From an uncultured Opitutales bacterium (GTDB lineage Bacteria; Verrucomicrobiota; Verrucomicrobiia; Opitutales; Intestinicryptomonadaceae), in contig URDC01000065.1 in the NCBI GenBank assembly GCA_900546565.1, forward strand, positions 1 through 5,492: 5,492 bases of DNA, in the 5' to 3' direction. Of the stretch, positions 1 through 5,492 are shown in pieces. Both the position numbers and the translations under genes were made by a program. The stretch's first letter is position 1. Every line of letters starts with the position of its first letter. The notes under the pieces were generated by a model. That model searched no databases. It saw only the letters and a list, made by a program, of their open reading frames with translations, and was not told the DNA's origin.

Positions 1-62
1 CCCGCTACATCAATATGCTCGGCATTTCAAAACAGGAAGCCCGAAAATTTTTCCAAAACTAA
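1..62 (+). CDS. 3' end of an unidentified protein-coding gene (partial)
   Basis: The frame beginning at base 3 reads RYINMLGISKQEARKFFQN and stops at TAA (60-62). It looks like a normal basic, helical C-terminus and is the most protein-like of the three plus-strand frames here. The rest of the gene lies outside the window, so no family can be assigned. It converges on the carboxykinase gene, with 71 bases between the two stop codons. The hairpin at 75-103 begins 12 bases after this stop and may also serve this gene, although the T run on this strand is only TTT. Of the other two frames, one stops at TAA 64-66 and one runs on through the spacer, so the choice is an inference from residue composition and from the hairpin position. 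Confidence 0.55.
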   Translation, partial: RYINMLGISKQEARKFFQN

Positions 63-70
63 GTAAACAC

Positions 71-103
71 AAAAAAACATTCCACCGTCGAGGTGGAATG
101 TTT
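71..103 (-). terminator. Intrinsic terminator of the carboxykinase gene (possibly bidirectional)
   Basis: AAACATTCCACC (75-86) and GGTGGAATGTTT (92-103) are perfect 12-bp inverted repeats around a 5-base loop, GTCGA. Read on the minus strand, the hairpin starts 30 bases after the stop of the 134-3574 gene and ends in a run of seven T (71-77), the classic form of a rho-independent terminator. On the plus strand the stem is followed by TTTCG only, so termination of the upstream plus-strand gene would be weaker. Confidence 0.85.
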
Positions 104-133
104 CGTATAAACAAATCTATTTTGCAACCGCGC

Positions 134-3100
134 TTAGCAGACAAACGGGTCTGCGCCGAGCGTCCCCGCAAGCGACTTCAAATAGCCGAGGCTCTTCTTG
201 TATTTCAGCTCGCTCTTGACCGCCGCAAGTTCGGAATCCTCATGAGACCTCTTCGCGGGGCTGTCGCTGATTTCGTGCAGTCGGTGTTGCAGCGCATTGA
301 CCTCAATCTGCTGGCGGCTGATTAGCCGTTCCGCATACCACTCCGAATTCTTAATGCTTTCGAGCGTAAAGAGATTGCGGATTTCGGGCGAATCGAGCGT
401 CTTCCCCTCATACGAGCCGTCGCGCATAATGTGCAGCAACGCTTTAAGCGGGGGGCACGCGCCCTCAATCGAGCCGTCGGCAAAATACATCTCGGCGGCG
501 CGTCGGTGCGCCCCCACCATATTGTCCATACCCTCGGCGAAAACCTCCATATTCTGCAATTCCGGACGAAGCATATCGGCGGTAAAAATCGACGCGGGAT
601 TCGAGAACACGCGCCCGAAGAAGTTGATGACAAACTCCTCGTTTATGCGCCAACCCAGCCGCGACGAAAGCACCTTTTTGCCGTTGAACTCCATATCCTT
701 GCAGCGTTCGAGCATACCCGCCTTAATCAGATTTTTGGCATTGCGCTCCGACGGCCGCATACGCGCCCAGATTTCGGGAATGAGTAAACTGATGTCGTGG
801 TCTACGCGATATTTCGCGCCGATATACCCCGCGCTGCTCAGCCAGCCGTCATAGCCCGTCAGGGCGAAGGAAACGAGCGCGTTGTTGAGGTCGGTAATCG
901 CGCAAAGCGCATTGAACGGGCCCTTCGTCATCGCGCCTTCAAGCCCCGCGCCGACCGTCGACGGCGACTTGCCCGTCATCGACGCGATGTATTCCATAAA
1001 CAGCTCGGGTAGTTCTAAATAGTGGATAGGCCCGTGCACCGCCAGCGCGCGGATTCCGTCCGAGGCGGGGTTGTTCCGACGCCCCGAAATCACCGCGCAG
1101 ACGGGATTCGGCACCTTCTTGCCCGCGGGAATCCGCCGCGCGAGCCTTGCGCCGACGTCCGCGACATAGTATTTCTCGCGGTTGACGAGGTCGTCGCGGT
1201 TCTGCAAATAGCGCACATTCTTGCTCGGGACGCCCTTAATCAGGCGCGGATTCGCCGAGCACACAACATACTGCGGCGCATCTTCGGCGAGAAAATCGAG
1301 TAGATTGTTTTTCATCGGCGCGGTAAACTTGTCGAAACGCAAAAGGTCTTCGGTCATCTCGCGCACCTGCGGACGTTCGAGCGGCTCGTAGTTCGAAAGG
1401 AACATATCCTTGCCCGACATATCCGCCTCGGCGCGTTTGTCGTAGCCGCGCACAATCGCCTCGTCGGGACGCTGGAAAAGCCTGAACTCGCAGTTTTCCG
1501 TGAACTTGACCGAATCGCCCTCGTTGCTGAGCGTCCTCGGCAGATAGTCCACCGAACTCTTCGGCACAACCACACTGCTTGTGATGTCGTCCTGCATTTG
1601 CAGCTTCACACAGGGAGCAAAATCCTTGCGCAAACTGAACGTGCGCCACGAGCCGTCCTCCGTGAACCCGATTCGCAAATACGACGTCAGCACGTCGGCA
1701 TTCTTGTATTTGAGCGTGTTCCCGTCCGTTCCGTTGATAGAATCCACCGAGAACTTGTCCGCCCAGTTGTCGCCCCACTCGGGACGGTAGTGGCGTTTGA
1801 CTGTGAGCACGAATTCGCGGATATAGAACGGAATCGACTCCAACCACGCGTTGTATTCGTCGGTAAAATCCTCCGAGGGCGTCAGCAATTTGACCACCGA
1901 GCCCATCGTGCGCTTCGGCGACAAAATCGGGCGGCTGTTCTCGCCCTTGTTTTGCGATTGGTCCTTGTTGCGGTTGCCGTAGTTTTTGTTGATAATTTCC
2001 GCCACGCGCTGAATGTCCTTTTTGAAGTCGGCGACAATCGACGGGCCGTGAATTATGGCGTCGGAAATATCCTTTGAAATTTCGCTCTTGCCGCCGCCCG
2101 AAACTGTCGCGGGCTTGTGGCAATAAATGCCTTCTGGCAGGACGCCGACAAGACGCCAACGCCTGTTTTCGTGGGGGCGGCACATTTCGACCTTCGCGCC
2201 CGACGGCAGCACATAGATTTTCTTCGGCATCAGTTTGAGCGATATCTCGCGCCCGTCCTTCGTCCACGAAACCGTCTGTGTTTTGAGCGAAAAGTTCGCC
2301 CGCTCGTCCACATAAATCACGTTCGGAAATTTCCTGTCGACCGCCCAGCCTTCGGGCGATACGTCGATGGCGTCGCCCAAAAGCTCCACCGTGTCTGCAA
2401 ATTTCAGAGGGTTGTTCTGAACGAACCAGTCCGCCTTGAACTCTTCGCCCATATCGCGGCTGCTGAACGCGAGCGTGCCGCCGCTGTGCTCTTCCTCGCA
2501 TTGCCCGTAAAGGTTTGCGGCATAGCTTATCTGCGTCTTGATTTCCTTTTTCGAATAGCCGAAATAGTTGTCGGCAATTATCGTAACAATCACGCCGCGC
2601 CCGTCGCGAGCGGTAATTTTAAAGGGCTTGCCGTTGTTGTAAAGCTCTTCGGGGTCGCTCCAACACATTCCGTCGCGCTTCTGCCTTTCCGTTGCCTCCT
2701 CCACATTCGGCAGCCCCAGCGACTTTTTCGTGCAGTTGACCAAATGCGGCGCAAGCACAATGCACCCCGTCTGCCCCGTCCAGCTTTCGATGTTCGCGTC
2801 GGTCTTGTTTTTCGTAAGCGACGGATTCCCCGCGTTTCCGAAAATACTCTCAACAAAATCGAGATTGCAGACAAGCCCCCCCGGAACGAAGAACCTGATT
2901 TCCATTTTTTTGCTCTCGCTGACATTCGGAATGTCGGGGCATACAATCGGGCGCACAAACAGGGATATCCAGCGTTTCGCCCTCCTGTGCTGCGTCGACG
3001 TAAAGGGAATTTCGAGCAGCGATTCGGGAGCTTCGAACGCCCTCTTCCAAAGATTCTTGAACACGACCTTGGGCACCGCCTTTTTGTCGTCTGGAATCGG

Positions 3101-3574
3101 CAGCCCGCCTTCGGCAATATGAAAGACGCCCGCAGTCGTGCGGCGGTCGTTTCTCGGATTGTTCAGCACACCCTGACGCACGCGGAAGGATTCCACATAC
3201 TCGTTTTTGTAGCTGTCCTTGTCGGGCGGCAGCGACAACATTCGCGCAGTTCCGAATCTGTCAAGCACCAACGTTTTCGACGGCAACGGCGCGACCTCTT
3301 CGTGCGCGCCCAGCGAATCATTCAAATAGTCCCGCAAAAAGTCCATAATGCGCTCGTCCGACGGACAGTAGCCGTGTCCGCCGTCGGCAATAAAGTCGCG
3401 GTAGTTTTCCAGAAGCGGCTGAGCCATTTTCAGCAGCGGATAATCGTCGCGGTTGCCGAAAATAGGTTCGCCTATCGCGGCGAGGCGCATATTGACATAT
3501 TCGAACAAGGTTTTGTCCAGAACTTCGTTCGTGCCCGTTTCGGGATTTATACCCAAACTCGATTTGTAGTCCAT
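134..3574 (-). CDS. PPi-type phosphoenolpyruvate carboxykinase (diphosphate)
   Basis: Predicted cytosolic enzyme interconverting oxaloacetate plus pyrophosphate with PEP, CO2 and phosphate (EC 4.1.1.38), at the PEP-oxaloacetate node of central carbon metabolism. The 1146-residue length fits the PPi-type family known from Entamoeba histolytica and Propionibacterium freudenreichii, about twice the size of ATP- or GTP-PEPCK. Blocks I recognise from that family: RRTTAGVFHIAEGGLPIP (144-161), PGGLVCNLDFVESIFGNAG (231-249), ATERQKRDGMCW (294-305), TIIADNYFGYSKKEIKTQIS (331-350), the glycine-rich ATVSGGGKSEIS (489-500), LPELFMEYIASMTGKSPST (855-873), GYDGWLSSAGYIG (907-919), RVDHDISLLIPE (923-934) and the ending SLAGTLG (1134-1140). 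A charged, probably coiled-coil helix lies at about 1083-1125. No signal peptide or membrane segment is visible. The ATG at 3574 has AGGA 8 bases upstream. The frame is intact. The family is often annotated as hypothetical; identification is from remembered sequences, not a search. Confidence 0.87.
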   Translation of the reverse strand: MDYKSSLGINPETGTNEVLDKTLFEYVNMRLAAIGEPIFGNRDDYPLLKMAQPLLENYRDFIADGGHGYCPSDERIMDFLRDYLNDSLGAHEEVAPLPSKTLVLDRFGTARMLSLPPDKDSYKNEYVESFRVRQGVLNNPRNDRRTTAGVFHIAEGGLPIPDDKKAVPKVVFKNLWKRAFEAPESLLEIPFTSTQHRRAKRWISLFVRPIVCPDIPNVSESKKMEIRFFVPGGLVCNLDFVESIFGNAGNPSLTKNKTDANIESWTGQTGCIVLAPHLVNCTKKSLGLPNVEEATERQKRDGMCWSDPEELYNNGKPFKITARDGRGVIVTIIADNYFGYSKKEIKTQISYAANLYGQCEEEHSGGTLAFSSRDMGEEFKADWFVQNNPLKFADTVELLGDAIDVSPEGWAVDRKFPNVIYVDERANFSLKTQTVSWTKDGREISLKLMPKKIYVLPSGAKVEMCRPHENRRWRLVGVLPEGIYCHKPATVSGGGKSEISKDISDAIIHGPSIVADFKKDIQRVAEIINKNYGNRNKDQSQNKGENSRPILSPKRTMGSVVKLLTPSEDFTDEYNAWLESIPFYIREFVLTVKRHYRPEWGDNWADKFSVDSINGTDGNTLKYKNADVLTSYLRIGFTEDGSWRTFSLRKDFAPCVKLQMQDDITSSVVVPKSSVDYLPRTLSNEGDSVKFTENCEFRLFQRPDEAIVRGYDKRAEADMSGKDMFLSNYEPLERPQVREMTEDLLRFDKFTAPMKNNLLDFLAEDAPQYVVCSANPRLIKGVPSKNVRYLQNRDDLVNREKYYVADVGARLARRIPAGKKVPNPVCAVISGRRNNPASDGIRALAVHGPIHYLELPELFMEYIASMTGKSPSTVGAGLEGAMTKGPFNALCAITDLNNALVSFALTGYDGWLSSAGYIGAKYRVDHDISLLIPEIWARMRPSERNAKNLIKAGMLERCKDMEFNGKKVLSSRLGWRINEEFVINFFGRVFSNPASIFTADMLRPELQNMEVFAEGMDNMVGAHRRAAEMYFADGSIEGACPPLKALLHIMRDGSYEGKTLDSPEIRNLFTLESIKNSEWYAERLISRQQIEVNALQHRLHEISDSPAKRSHEDSELAAVKSELKYKKSLGYLKSLAGTLGADPFVC

Positions 3575-3582
3575 TGTAGTAA

Positions 3583-3586
3583 TCCT
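3583..3586 (-). promoter_or_regulatory. Ribosome binding site of the carboxykinase gene
   Basis: AGGA on the minus strand lies 8 bases before the ATG at 3574. It overlaps the end of the palindrome CTATATATAG (3585-3594). The spacing supports this ATG as the start, and no other in-frame start with a comparable site is visible upstream. Confidence 0.6.
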
Positions 3587-3594
3587 ATATATAG

Positions 3595-3629
3595 AGTATA
3601 TAATCGTCCTACTATTGTATACGTCCCAA
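3595..3629 (-). promoter_or_regulatory. Candidate promoter of the carboxykinase gene
   Basis: Two overlapping sigma-70 type readings are possible on the minus strand. The first is TTGGGA (3629-3624), an 18-base spacer and GATTAT (3605-3600), with four of six consensus matches in each box. The second is the better -10 box TATACT (3600-3595) with no good -35 partner. Either would give a leader of less than about 25 bases. The AT-rich setting just upstream of the start and downstream of a terminator-like hairpin is where a promoter is expected, but the exact boxes are uncertain. Confidence 0.35.
3596..3622. promoter_or_regulatory. Operator-like inverted repeat at the carboxykinase promoter
   Basis: GTATATAAT (3596-3604) and ATTGTATAC (3614-3622) form an inverted repeat with 8 of 9 positions matching and a 9-base spacer. 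The half-sites are 18 bp centre to centre, close to two helical turns, which would suit a dimeric repressor or activator. The dyad covers the candidate promoter boxes, so binding would be expected to block transcription. No regulator gene is in the window, and AT-rich DNA produces such repeats by chance fairly easily. Confidence 0.3.
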
Positions 3630-3638
3630 ACTTTTCAA

Positions 3639-3677
3639 GCTAAAACGGGCGAGGGCGTGCGCCTCGCCCGTTTTAGC
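3639..3677 (-). terminator. Perfect 16-bp hairpin, terminator-like in both directions
   Basis: The left arm (3639-3654) and right arm (3662-3677) are exact 16-bp reverse complements around a 7-base loop. Each arm has a GC-rich core, CGGGCGAGG or its complement, flanked by AAAA/TTTT, so either strand would form a GC stem ending in a short U tract. On the minus strand it begins 16 bases after the stop of the open frame at 3694-3906, and it lies just upstream of the carboxykinase promoter region. It would therefore insulate that gene from transcription entering from the right. No plus-strand gene ends here. Confidence 0.7.
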
Positions 3678-3681
3678 GGCT

Positions 3682-3691
3682 CACACGTGTG
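3682..3691. repeat. Perfect 10-bp palindrome CACACGTGTG
   Basis: This is a self-complementary site with a CACGTG core, located 4 bases beyond the large hairpin and 2 bases from the TAG at 3694-3696. It could be a protein-binding site or part of an extended terminator structure. No regulator is visible to support either. Confidence 0.3.
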
Positions 3692-3693
3692 TC

Positions 3694-3906
3694 CTAATCA
3701 GAAAAATAATCCAAAAAGTCTTTTACATTCGTAAAATCCTTTTTAATTAAAGGAAGCAAAACGAGTTCGAAGTAGCGTTCGGAGAACAGGAGAAAATCGC
3801 GAGGTTCGCACTGGAATTCGCGTTTTGCAAGCCGTAGCGTACTAAACGTACGTGAGGCGAAGCGAAACCGAATTGAAGCCGAACCGCTTACTTTTGGTGG
3901 CGGATT
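3694..3906 (-). other. Open frame without a start codon; possible gene remnant or coding-like repeat
   Basis: The minus strand is open for 70 codons from just after the TAA at 3907-3909 to the TAG at 3694-3696. The last half looks like protein: EFQCEPRDFLLFSERYFELV, then LLPLIKKDF and the end FLDYFSD, followed 16 bases later by a terminator-like hairpin, as at the end of a real gene. There is no ATG or GTG in frame, only late TTG and CTG codons without a ribosome binding site. The upstream part overlaps a hairpin-dense, low-complexity block. It may be the 3' end of a gene cut by insertion of the neighbouring repeat, or a non-coding repeat that happens to be open. Small palindromes inside it (TTTTAC-ATTC-GTAAAA at 3721-3736, CCTTT/AAAGG at 3738-3753) favour the non-coding reading. 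I do not recognise a family. Confidence 0.3.
3756..3889. repeat. Hairpin-dense block, possible structured RNA or dispersed repeat
   Basis: Several nested or adjacent inverted repeats occur in 134 bases: GCAAAACG (3756-3763) with CGTTTTGC (3821-3828); GTTC-GGA-GAAC (3777-3787); CGCGA (3798-3802) with TCGCG (3818-3822), which overlaps the first pair by two bases; CGTAC-TAAAC-GTACG (3838-3852) inside a longer imperfect stem closed by GCC (3831-3833) and GGC (3856-3858); and AAGCG (3860-3864) with CGCTT (3885-3889). This density is unusual for coding DNA and resembles intergenic repeat elements or a multi-stem RNA. No promoter is assigned, and its direction of transcription, if any, is unknown. 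Confidence 0.4.
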
Positions 3907-4026
3907 TTATTTACAAAAAAGCCGTTCTTCCGAATGGCTTATGTAGGGGATAGACAAAGCAACATTGCGAAGCAATTTGCGCCTGTGCCCAACATTTAAA
4001 ATAATCCGCCGCCAACAAAAGTAAGC
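3886..4026. repeat. 141-bp element with inverted terminal repeats (MITE-like)
   Basis: GCTTACTTTTG (3886-3896) is exactly inverted as CAAAAGTAAGC (4016-4026). The similarity continues inward imperfectly: GTGGCGGATTTTATTT on the left against TTGGCGGCGGATTATTTT on the right when read inverted, the right copy carrying an extra CGG. This gives terminal repeats of about 27 bases around a non-coding interior with two smaller hairpins (3919-3940 and ATTGC-GAA-GCAAT at 3964-3976). There is no coding capacity for a transposase and no clear target-site duplication in the flanks, so it could be a small non-autonomous element, one unit of a dispersed repeat family, or a large RNA foldback. Its right end lies 24 bases before the -10 box of the downstream gene. 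Confidence 0.5.
3915..3940 (-). terminator. Terminator-like hairpin inside the inverted-repeat element
   Basis: On the minus strand AAGCCATTC, a GGAA loop and GAACGGCTT (3940-3919) pair in a 9-bp stem with one A-C mismatch, running straight into TTTTTT (the A run at 3915-3920 on the plus strand). It would stop minus-strand transcription coming from the divergent promoter region. On the plus strand the mismatch becomes a G-U pair but no T run follows. No minus-strand gene precedes it, so it may simply be part of the repeat. Confidence 0.4.
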
Positions 4027-4050
4027 CATCGCGGTTTTCCGAAAAAATGT

Positions 4051-4059
4051 TGATATAAT
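4051..4059 (+). promoter_or_regulatory. Extended -10 promoter of the beta-CASP gene
   Basis: TGATATAAT gives a perfect TATAAT (4054-4059) preceded by TG one base upstream, the extended -10 form that can work without a good -35 box. The -35 region at 4031-4036 (GCGGTT, 17-base spacer) is indeed poor. Transcription would begin near 4066, leaving a leader of about 35 bases to the ATG at 4101. It sits just outside the inverted-repeat element. Confidence 0.65.
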
Positions 4060-4089
4060 GGGAAACGCCTCTACACTTGGGAAAAATCC

Positions 4090-4092
4090 GGA
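4090..4092 (+). promoter_or_regulatory. Ribosome binding site that decides the beta-CASP start
   Basis: GGA within CCGGAAAAG lies 8 bases before ATG 4101. The alternative in-frame TTG at 4077 lies only about 10 bases after the predicted transcription start and would add an eight-residue GKIRKRN-type extension not expected before the first metallo-beta-lactamase strand. The ATG is therefore preferred, although the Shine-Dalgarno match is modest. Confidence 0.45.
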
Positions 4093-4100
4093 AAAGAAAT

Positions 4101-5456
4101 ATGCTTTATACAGATTTAAACAAAAACATCGATGTCGGTTCGAGCGCGCATTTAATCGAGCTCGGCGGCTTCAAAATTCTCGTGGACTGCGGTATGCATC
4201 CCAAAAAAATGGGGCTCGAAGCCCTGCCCGATTTTTCGAAAATTCTGGACGACTCGCTCGACTTCATTCTCATAACGCACGCGCACCTCGACCACTGCGG
4301 CGCGCTGCCTGTTTTACTGCGCCGCCAGCACGGGGCACGAGTGCTTGTCGCCGACGAATCGCGCGAACTGCTCTTTAAAATGCTGCGCAATTCCCGCACG
4401 GTTATGATGCGCCAGCGTCAGGAACGCGATATCAAGGAATATCCGCTTTTCGAAAATTCCGAGCTCGACAGAATCGCAGAGCAGCTCACGCCAATGGCAT
4501 ACAACCGCGAGCGCGTTTTCGAGGCGGACGGACGCCGCATTTCCATAAAATTCCTGCCCGCGGGGCACATTCCGGGAGCCGCGCAAATCCTGATAGAATT
4601 CAATAAGAAAAAATACCTCTTCTCGGGCGATATTTCCTTTCACGACACCACGCTTTTGAAGGGCGCAGCACATACCGACGAAAAAGTCGACGTAATGGTT
4701 GTCGAAACCACGCGCGGAATGCGCGACCGCCGCGAAATGGGCGACTACCTCTCCGAGCGCGAACGCCTCGTCGATTCCGTCGCCCGCATAGTCGACGACG
4801 GCGGCAACGTCCTCATTCCAGCCTTTGCCCTCGGCAGAATGCAGGAGATTCTGCTGATAATCGAACGCGCCAAACGCGCGGGCAAAATCCCGCAGGAAAC
4901 GCCCGTCTTCATCGGGGGGCTCGCCGTCGACGTCGCCGAATACCTTATGAAGCTTTCGAAAAATTCCGCCTACATAAACTTCGGCAAACACAGCCTCGAC
5001 GGCGCAAAAGTCATTCGCGGAAAAATCGAAATCGGGCGCGATTTCGACGAAAAGGGAATTTACATTCTCGGCAGCGGAATGATGATAGAGCGCACCCCCG
5101 CCTACTTGGCGGCAACGGGCATCATAGGCAATCCCGCCAATGCCGTCTTCCTCGTCGGCTATTGCGATCCCGAGACGCCCGCCTACAAACTGCTCAACAC
5201 ACCGCTCGGCGGCGACTTCGCCTTCCGCGACCAGTTCTTCGTCGGACAGGTGAATTGCAAAGTCGACCAGTTCGACCTCACCTCCCACGCCGACCGCGAC
5301 GAAATTCTCGAATACATTCTGCGCCACGACCCGCGCTGCGTCGTCCTCACCCACGGCAGCGAAGAGTCGCGCGACTGGTTTATGTTCGAAGTCCTCGACC
5401 GCCTGCCGAAGACGAACGTTGTAATCCCCGAGCCGTCGAAAACAATCGAGCTTTAA
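4101..5456 (+). CDS. Metallo-beta-lactamase fold / beta-CASP ribonuclease-like protein
   Basis: Predicted cytosolic zinc-dependent RNA-processing nuclease of the bacterial Ysh1/CPSF73-like beta-CASP group (451 aa from ATG 4101, typical length). The N-terminal domain carries the metal ligands: HAHLDH at 60-65, H156 in AGHIPGA and D177 in FSGDIS. The inserted beta-CASP domain (about 200-385) has motif A with E202 in VVETTRG, the PAFALGRMQE block (240-249) and the SGM-type loop (325-328). Motif B is H396 in LTSHADRDE, and the last conserved His, H418 in THGSEES, follows. All expected catalytic residues are present, so it should be active. There is no KH or other RNA-binding extension, signal peptide or membrane segment. 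Motif A differs from the usual ESTYG(D/N)R, reading ETTRGMRDR. The gene has its own extended -10 promoter and is divergent from the carboxykinase. The family assignment is firm; the exact RNA substrate and endo- versus exonuclease mode cannot be told from sequence. Confidence 0.92.
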   Translation: MLYTDLNKNIDVGSSAHLIELGGFKILVDCGMHPKKMGLEALPDFSKILDDSLDFILITHAHLDHCGALPVLLRRQHGARVLVADESRELLFKMLRNSRTVMMRQRQERDIKEYPLFENSELDRIAEQLTPMAYNRERVFEADGRRISIKFLPAGHIPGAAQILIEFNKKKYLFSGDISFHDTTLLKGAAHTDEKVDVMVVETTRGMRDRREMGDYLSERERLVDSVARIVDDGGNVLIPAFALGRMQEILLIIERAKRAGKIPQETPVFIGGLAVDVAEYLMKLSKNSAYINFGKHSLDGAKVIRGKIEIGRDFDEKGIYILGSGMMIERTPAYLAATGIIGNPANAVFLVGYCDPETPAYKLLNTPLGGDFAFRDQFFVGQVNCKVDQFDLTSHADRDEILEYILRHDPRCVVLTHGSEESRDWFMFEVLDRLPKTNVVIPEPSKTIEL

Positions 5457-5492
5457 CCGCGCCCCCGCACCACCCCCGCCACACTCTCGCTC

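Noticed and set aside
1236..2501. 421-codon minus-strand frame within the carboxykinase in another phase
   Set aside because: Its Arg/Gly/Gln-rich composition is typical of an out-of-phase shadow, and the overlapping frame has clear homology blocks throughout.
3574..3604. Plus-strand promoter reading TTGTAG-N19-TATAAT pointing toward the large hairpin
   Set aside because: The -35 match is poor, the spacer is too long, and a transcript would run straight into the 3639-3677 hairpin with no gene to serve. The TATAAT is more simply part of the AT-rich dyad.
2117..3643. 508-codon plus-strand open frame antisense to the carboxykinase
   Set aside because: It mirrors the GC-biased codons of the true gene, is rich in Arg, Val and His in a pattern unlike a folded protein, and shows no family motif.
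3682..3691. CACACGTGTG as a eukaryotic-type E-box
   Set aside because: The CACGTG core matches, but the genes and signals around it are bacterial, so that interpretation does not apply.
4058..4378. 106-codon plus-strand frame overlapping the start of the beta-CASP gene
   Set aside because: Its ATG overlaps the -10 box, and the product is an Arg/Ala-rich shadow without recognisable features.
4314..5354. 346-codon minus-strand frame antisense to the beta-CASP gene
   Set aside because: It is low in lysine and rich in Val, Ala, Phe and Glu as expected from reversed codons, and the plus strand encodes all the catalytic motifs.

Overview
The window holds two complete genes, the last codons of a third, and a roughly 525-base divergent intergenic region packed with palindromes. 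No rRNA, tRNA, CRISPR array or transposase gene is visible. The DNA is moderately GC-rich with AT-rich spacers, start sites have recognisable Shine-Dalgarno-like sequences, and there is a good sigma-70 type -10 box. The large gene encodes a PPi-dependent phosphoenolpyruvate carboxykinase. From memory that enzyme is scattered across bacteria (including Actinobacteria and the Planctomycetes-Verrucomicrobia group) and Entamoeba. A gut or anaerobic member of the Planctomycetes-Verrucomicrobia group would fit, but this is a weak inference; the sequence itself only shows that it is bacterial.

Layout. Bases 1-62 are the 3' end of an unidentified plus-strand gene. A 12-bp hairpin at 75-103 separates it from the convergent minus-strand gene at 134-3574 (1146 aa, PPi-type PEPCK). 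Upstream of that gene, 3575-3630 carries its ribosome binding site, weak promoter candidates and an operator-like dyad. Then come a perfect 16-bp terminator-like hairpin (3639-3677), a 10-bp CACACGTGTG palindrome, and a minus-strand open frame (3694-3906) that has a protein-like end but no usable start. This frame runs through a hairpin-dense block (3756-3889). Next is a 141-bp element with inverted terminal repeats (3886-4026) containing its own minus-strand terminator-like hairpin. An extended -10 promoter (4051-4059) then drives the plus-strand gene at 4101-5456, a metallo-beta-lactamase/beta-CASP ribonuclease-like protein. The last 36 bases are C-rich with no gene or clear terminator.

How the genes relate. 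PPi-PEPCK connects oxaloacetate and PEP in central carbon metabolism, using pyrophosphate where the common PEPCKs use ATP or GTP. The beta-CASP protein is predicted to process or degrade RNA. The two are divergent and separated by repeats and terminators, so nothing in the sequence ties them functionally. The most unusual content is the rare carboxykinase and the multi-palindrome repeat block between the two genes.
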